Positions 7,605-8,888 of a stretch of DNA of 8,888 bases are shown here, piece by piece (within the stretch, counting starts at the first letter, position 1; each line of letters opens with the position of its first letter). The notes beneath the pieces were generated by a model. It did no database searches. It saw only the letters and a program-made list of their open reading frames with translations, and was not told where the DNA came from. Source of the DNA: Thermoplasmatota archaeon (GTDB taxonomy: Archaea > Thermoplasmatota > E2 > DHVEG-1). Where the stretch lies: contig JAHJFH010000232.1 in NCBI GenBank assembly GCA_018824925.1, forward strand, positions 1 to 8,888, in the 5' to 3' direction. Made by a program: the position numbers and the translations under genes.

Positions 7605-8300
7605 TTATTTAAGTATTCGTGTTTCTACATTACCTTTTGTAACATCATTTAATTTATCATAAAAATCCGTTTGCATACCAGCAGCAAGTTTAATGACACC
7701 GATCCATGATCCATCAGATTGCCATTCTTCCCGTTCCAAGGTACCATAGTTACGTGCTACACCATATCCTTTTCCGACATATTCAGAAGGAATTTTAACC
7801 GATATCCGAATCTGTTCCATCGAAATCGGTATAATTGGACGAAGTGCTTCAAAAATAATTTTAACTTGTTGACTTACTGGCTTGAATGGATCAATATGCA
7901 CCCCTACTTGTTCTATCGCTAATTCTATCCGTTGTCTGGGGTGGGGCATTTTTGTCTGCGGGTCCATCGAATTTTTGACAATTCTTTCTACTATTTGTTT
8001 ATATTTTTTTTCTTGCATCTCTCGACGTTGCTCGGTCGTTAATTGAATCTCACCCTTGAGAATAATTTCTTTGACTATAGGTTGTATAGCGTCGGTTTTA
8101 AAATGTTCGATTAGGGCATCATGCGGTGCATGTGTCCCTTTCTTTACATCAGTAAATATTGCGTCGATTGCAAGAGCTGACAGGATATCAACTTCTTTCC
8201 CTTCAATGATCTTTTCTGCATCATGGGGATCAATTAATATTTCGAAATGATCCTCTCCACGTTTTAACCGAGCGACAACAGCTTTATCAAGACTAACCAC
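7605..8300 (-). CDS. sdo1: SBDS-family ribosome maturation protein (Sdo1 homologue)
   Basis: The 231-residue product is the archaeal orthologue of human SBDS/yeast Sdo1. In eukaryotes, with EFL1, this protein releases eIF6 from the nascent large ribosomal subunit; the archaeal protein is thought to act in large-subunit maturation as well. Three domains are visible by position: the N-terminal FYSH domain (about 1-86), with the LKRGEDHFEILIDP start and GTHAPHDAL; the helical middle domain beginning at the signature KGEIQLTTEQRREM (82-95); and the C-terminal ferredoxin-like domain (about 165-231). Length is normal. The start is GTG at 8300, two nt after the psmA stop, with GGAGG (8310-8314) nine nt upstream inside psmA, which fixes the choice. 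Its place between proteasome and exosome genes is conserved in euryarchaea and was an early clue to a role in RNA or ribosome metabolism. Confidence 0.96.
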   Translation of the reverse strand: MVSLDKAVVARLKRGEDHFEILIDPHDAEKIIEGKEVDILSALAIDAIFTDVKKGTHAPHDALIEHFKTDAIQPIVKEIILKGEIQLTTEQRREMQEKKYKQIVERIVKNSMDPQTKMPHPRQRIELAIEQVGVHIDPFKPVSQQVKIIFEALRPIIPISMEQIRISVKIPSEYVGKGYGVARNYGTLEREEWQSDGSWIGVIKLAAGMQTDFYDKLNDVTKGNVETRILK

Positions 8301-8302
8301 GC

Positions 8303-8888
8303 CTATTTGCCTCCGATAGCCTTCAGGACATACTCCTTAGTTTTTTCTGGAGTCAATACATGAAACGATTTTGATTTTTTTACCATACCAATTTCTATAG
8401 CTTCTGGATTAAATTTGCCTTCAGTTCCTTTATGTAGCGCATTAATGCCTAGGTTAATAGCCTCATCACCGGTTAAATCATCTTTATAATGTTCCTCGAA
8501 ATAGGCCATAGCACCAGTACGACCAGAACCTTCACTACTTGCTTTATATTCCATCAGTGCACCAGAAGGATCAGTTGAAAAAAGCCGGGCACCCGTCTCA
8601 TCACAACCTGCGATAAGTAGGGCGGTACCAAAAGGTCTGACACCACCATATTGCGTATAGGTTTGTTTAAAATCACATATACGTTTTACAAGTGTTTGTA
8701 CTTGAATTTTTTCATTGTATGTAATTTCATTGATCTGAGCGTCCAACCGCGCACGATCAATTAAAGCTCGTGCATCTGCAACAAGACCTGAGGTCGCACA
8801 ACCGATGTGGTCATCAATAATAAATATCTTTTCAATAGAAACAGGTTCAATAAGACGGGATGAAATCCGTTTATCAACAATTAAAACG
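8303..8888 (-). CDS. psmA: Proteasome subunit alpha (N-terminus beyond the window)
   Basis: The frame is open to the right edge (first full codon at 8887) and gives the last 194 residues of an archaeal 20S proteasome alpha subunit, which forms the outer heptameric rings that gate entry to the beta-subunit protease chamber and dock ATPases such as PAN. Family stretches are VDKRISSRLIEPVSIEKIF, IDDHIGCATSGLVADARALI, the QTYTQYGGVRPFGTALL region and STDPSGALMEYKA. Alpha subunits are about 240 residues, so about 45, including the gating N-terminal tail, are missing from view. An internal TTG at 8746 is not the start, because conserved sequence continues well upstream of it. It is the first gene of the leftward operon visible here; whether it is the real first gene is unknown. 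Confidence 0.96.
   Translation of the reverse strand, partial: VLIVDKRISSRLIEPVSIEKIFIIDDHIGCATSGLVADARALIDRARLDAQINEITYNEKIQVQTLVKRICDFKQTYTQYGGVRPFGTALLIAGCDETGARLFSTDPSGALMEYKASSEGSGRTGAMAYFEEHYKDDLTGDEAINLGINALHKGTEGKFNPEAIEIGMVKKSKSFHVLTPEKTKEYVLKAIGGK
8310..8314 (-). promoter_or_regulatory. Shine-Dalgarno (GGAGG) deciding the SBDS-gene GTG start
   Basis: GGAGG sits nine nt before the GTG at 8300, within the final codons of psmA (its last two Gly codons). It supports use of the non-ATG start immediately after the psmA stop. Confidence 0.7.

Noticed and set aside
8303..8746. psmA read as a complete short gene starting at TTG 8746
   Set aside because: Conserved proteasome alpha sequence continues in frame upstream to the window edge, so the gene is cut by the window rather than short.

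Overview
The window is archaeal and almost wall-to-wall coding. Diagnostic genes are the exosome subunits Rrp4, Rrp41 and Rrp42, RNA polymerase subunit P (RpoP), ribosomal protein eL43, KEOPS subunit Pcc1, an archaeal SBDS orthologue, and an archaeal proteasome alpha subunit. The order proteasome-SBDS-exosome-eL43-RpoP-Pcc1 is a euryarchaeal type. The DNA is AT-rich. A long, bacterial-length adenylosuccinate synthetase and an EGY1-like M50 protease fit a Thermoplasmata-like or related euryarchaeon, but the genus cannot be fixed from sequence alone.

Layout. Bases 1-1457 (+): the 3' end of proS (zinc-binding C-terminal domain), a small two-helix membrane protein of unknown function, and a TrmJ-type tRNA 2'-O-methyltransferase. 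Bases 1438-2904 (-): a small conserved-looking protein of unknown function that overlaps the end of trmJ, and a membrane-embedded M50 site-2 protease. Bases 2905-3011: the only true divergent promoter region, with TATA-like boxes for both sides and a perfect 20-bp palindrome placed like an operator. Bases 3012-4726 (+): an OsmC-family protein, then purA with its own apparent leaderless promoter.

Bases 4720-8888 (-) form one tightly packed operon, read from the right edge leftwards: psmA (5' end cut off), the SBDS gene, rrp4, rrp41, rrp42, rpl43e (eL43), rpoP and pcc1. Gaps are 19 nt or less, and several junctions are ATGA or TAATG overlaps, implying translational coupling. The products join protein degradation (20S proteasome alpha ring), ribosome maturation (SBDS), RNA 3'-end processing and decay (exosome Rrp4 cap on the Rrp41/Rrp42 hexamer), translation, transcription and tRNA t6A modification (KEOPS).

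Two initiation styles are visible. Operon-internal genes carry Shine-Dalgarno motifs or stop-start overlaps, whereas genes at the head of transcription units (purA, the M50 protease) have a TATA-like box about 24-30 bp before the start codon, as expected for leaderless mRNAs. I see no tRNA or rRNA gene, CRISPR array, insertion sequence or integration site, and no previously undescribed multi-gene system. The best leads are the palindrome at the osmC promoter, the two uncharacterised small proteins, and a marked change in strand composition near base 4730.
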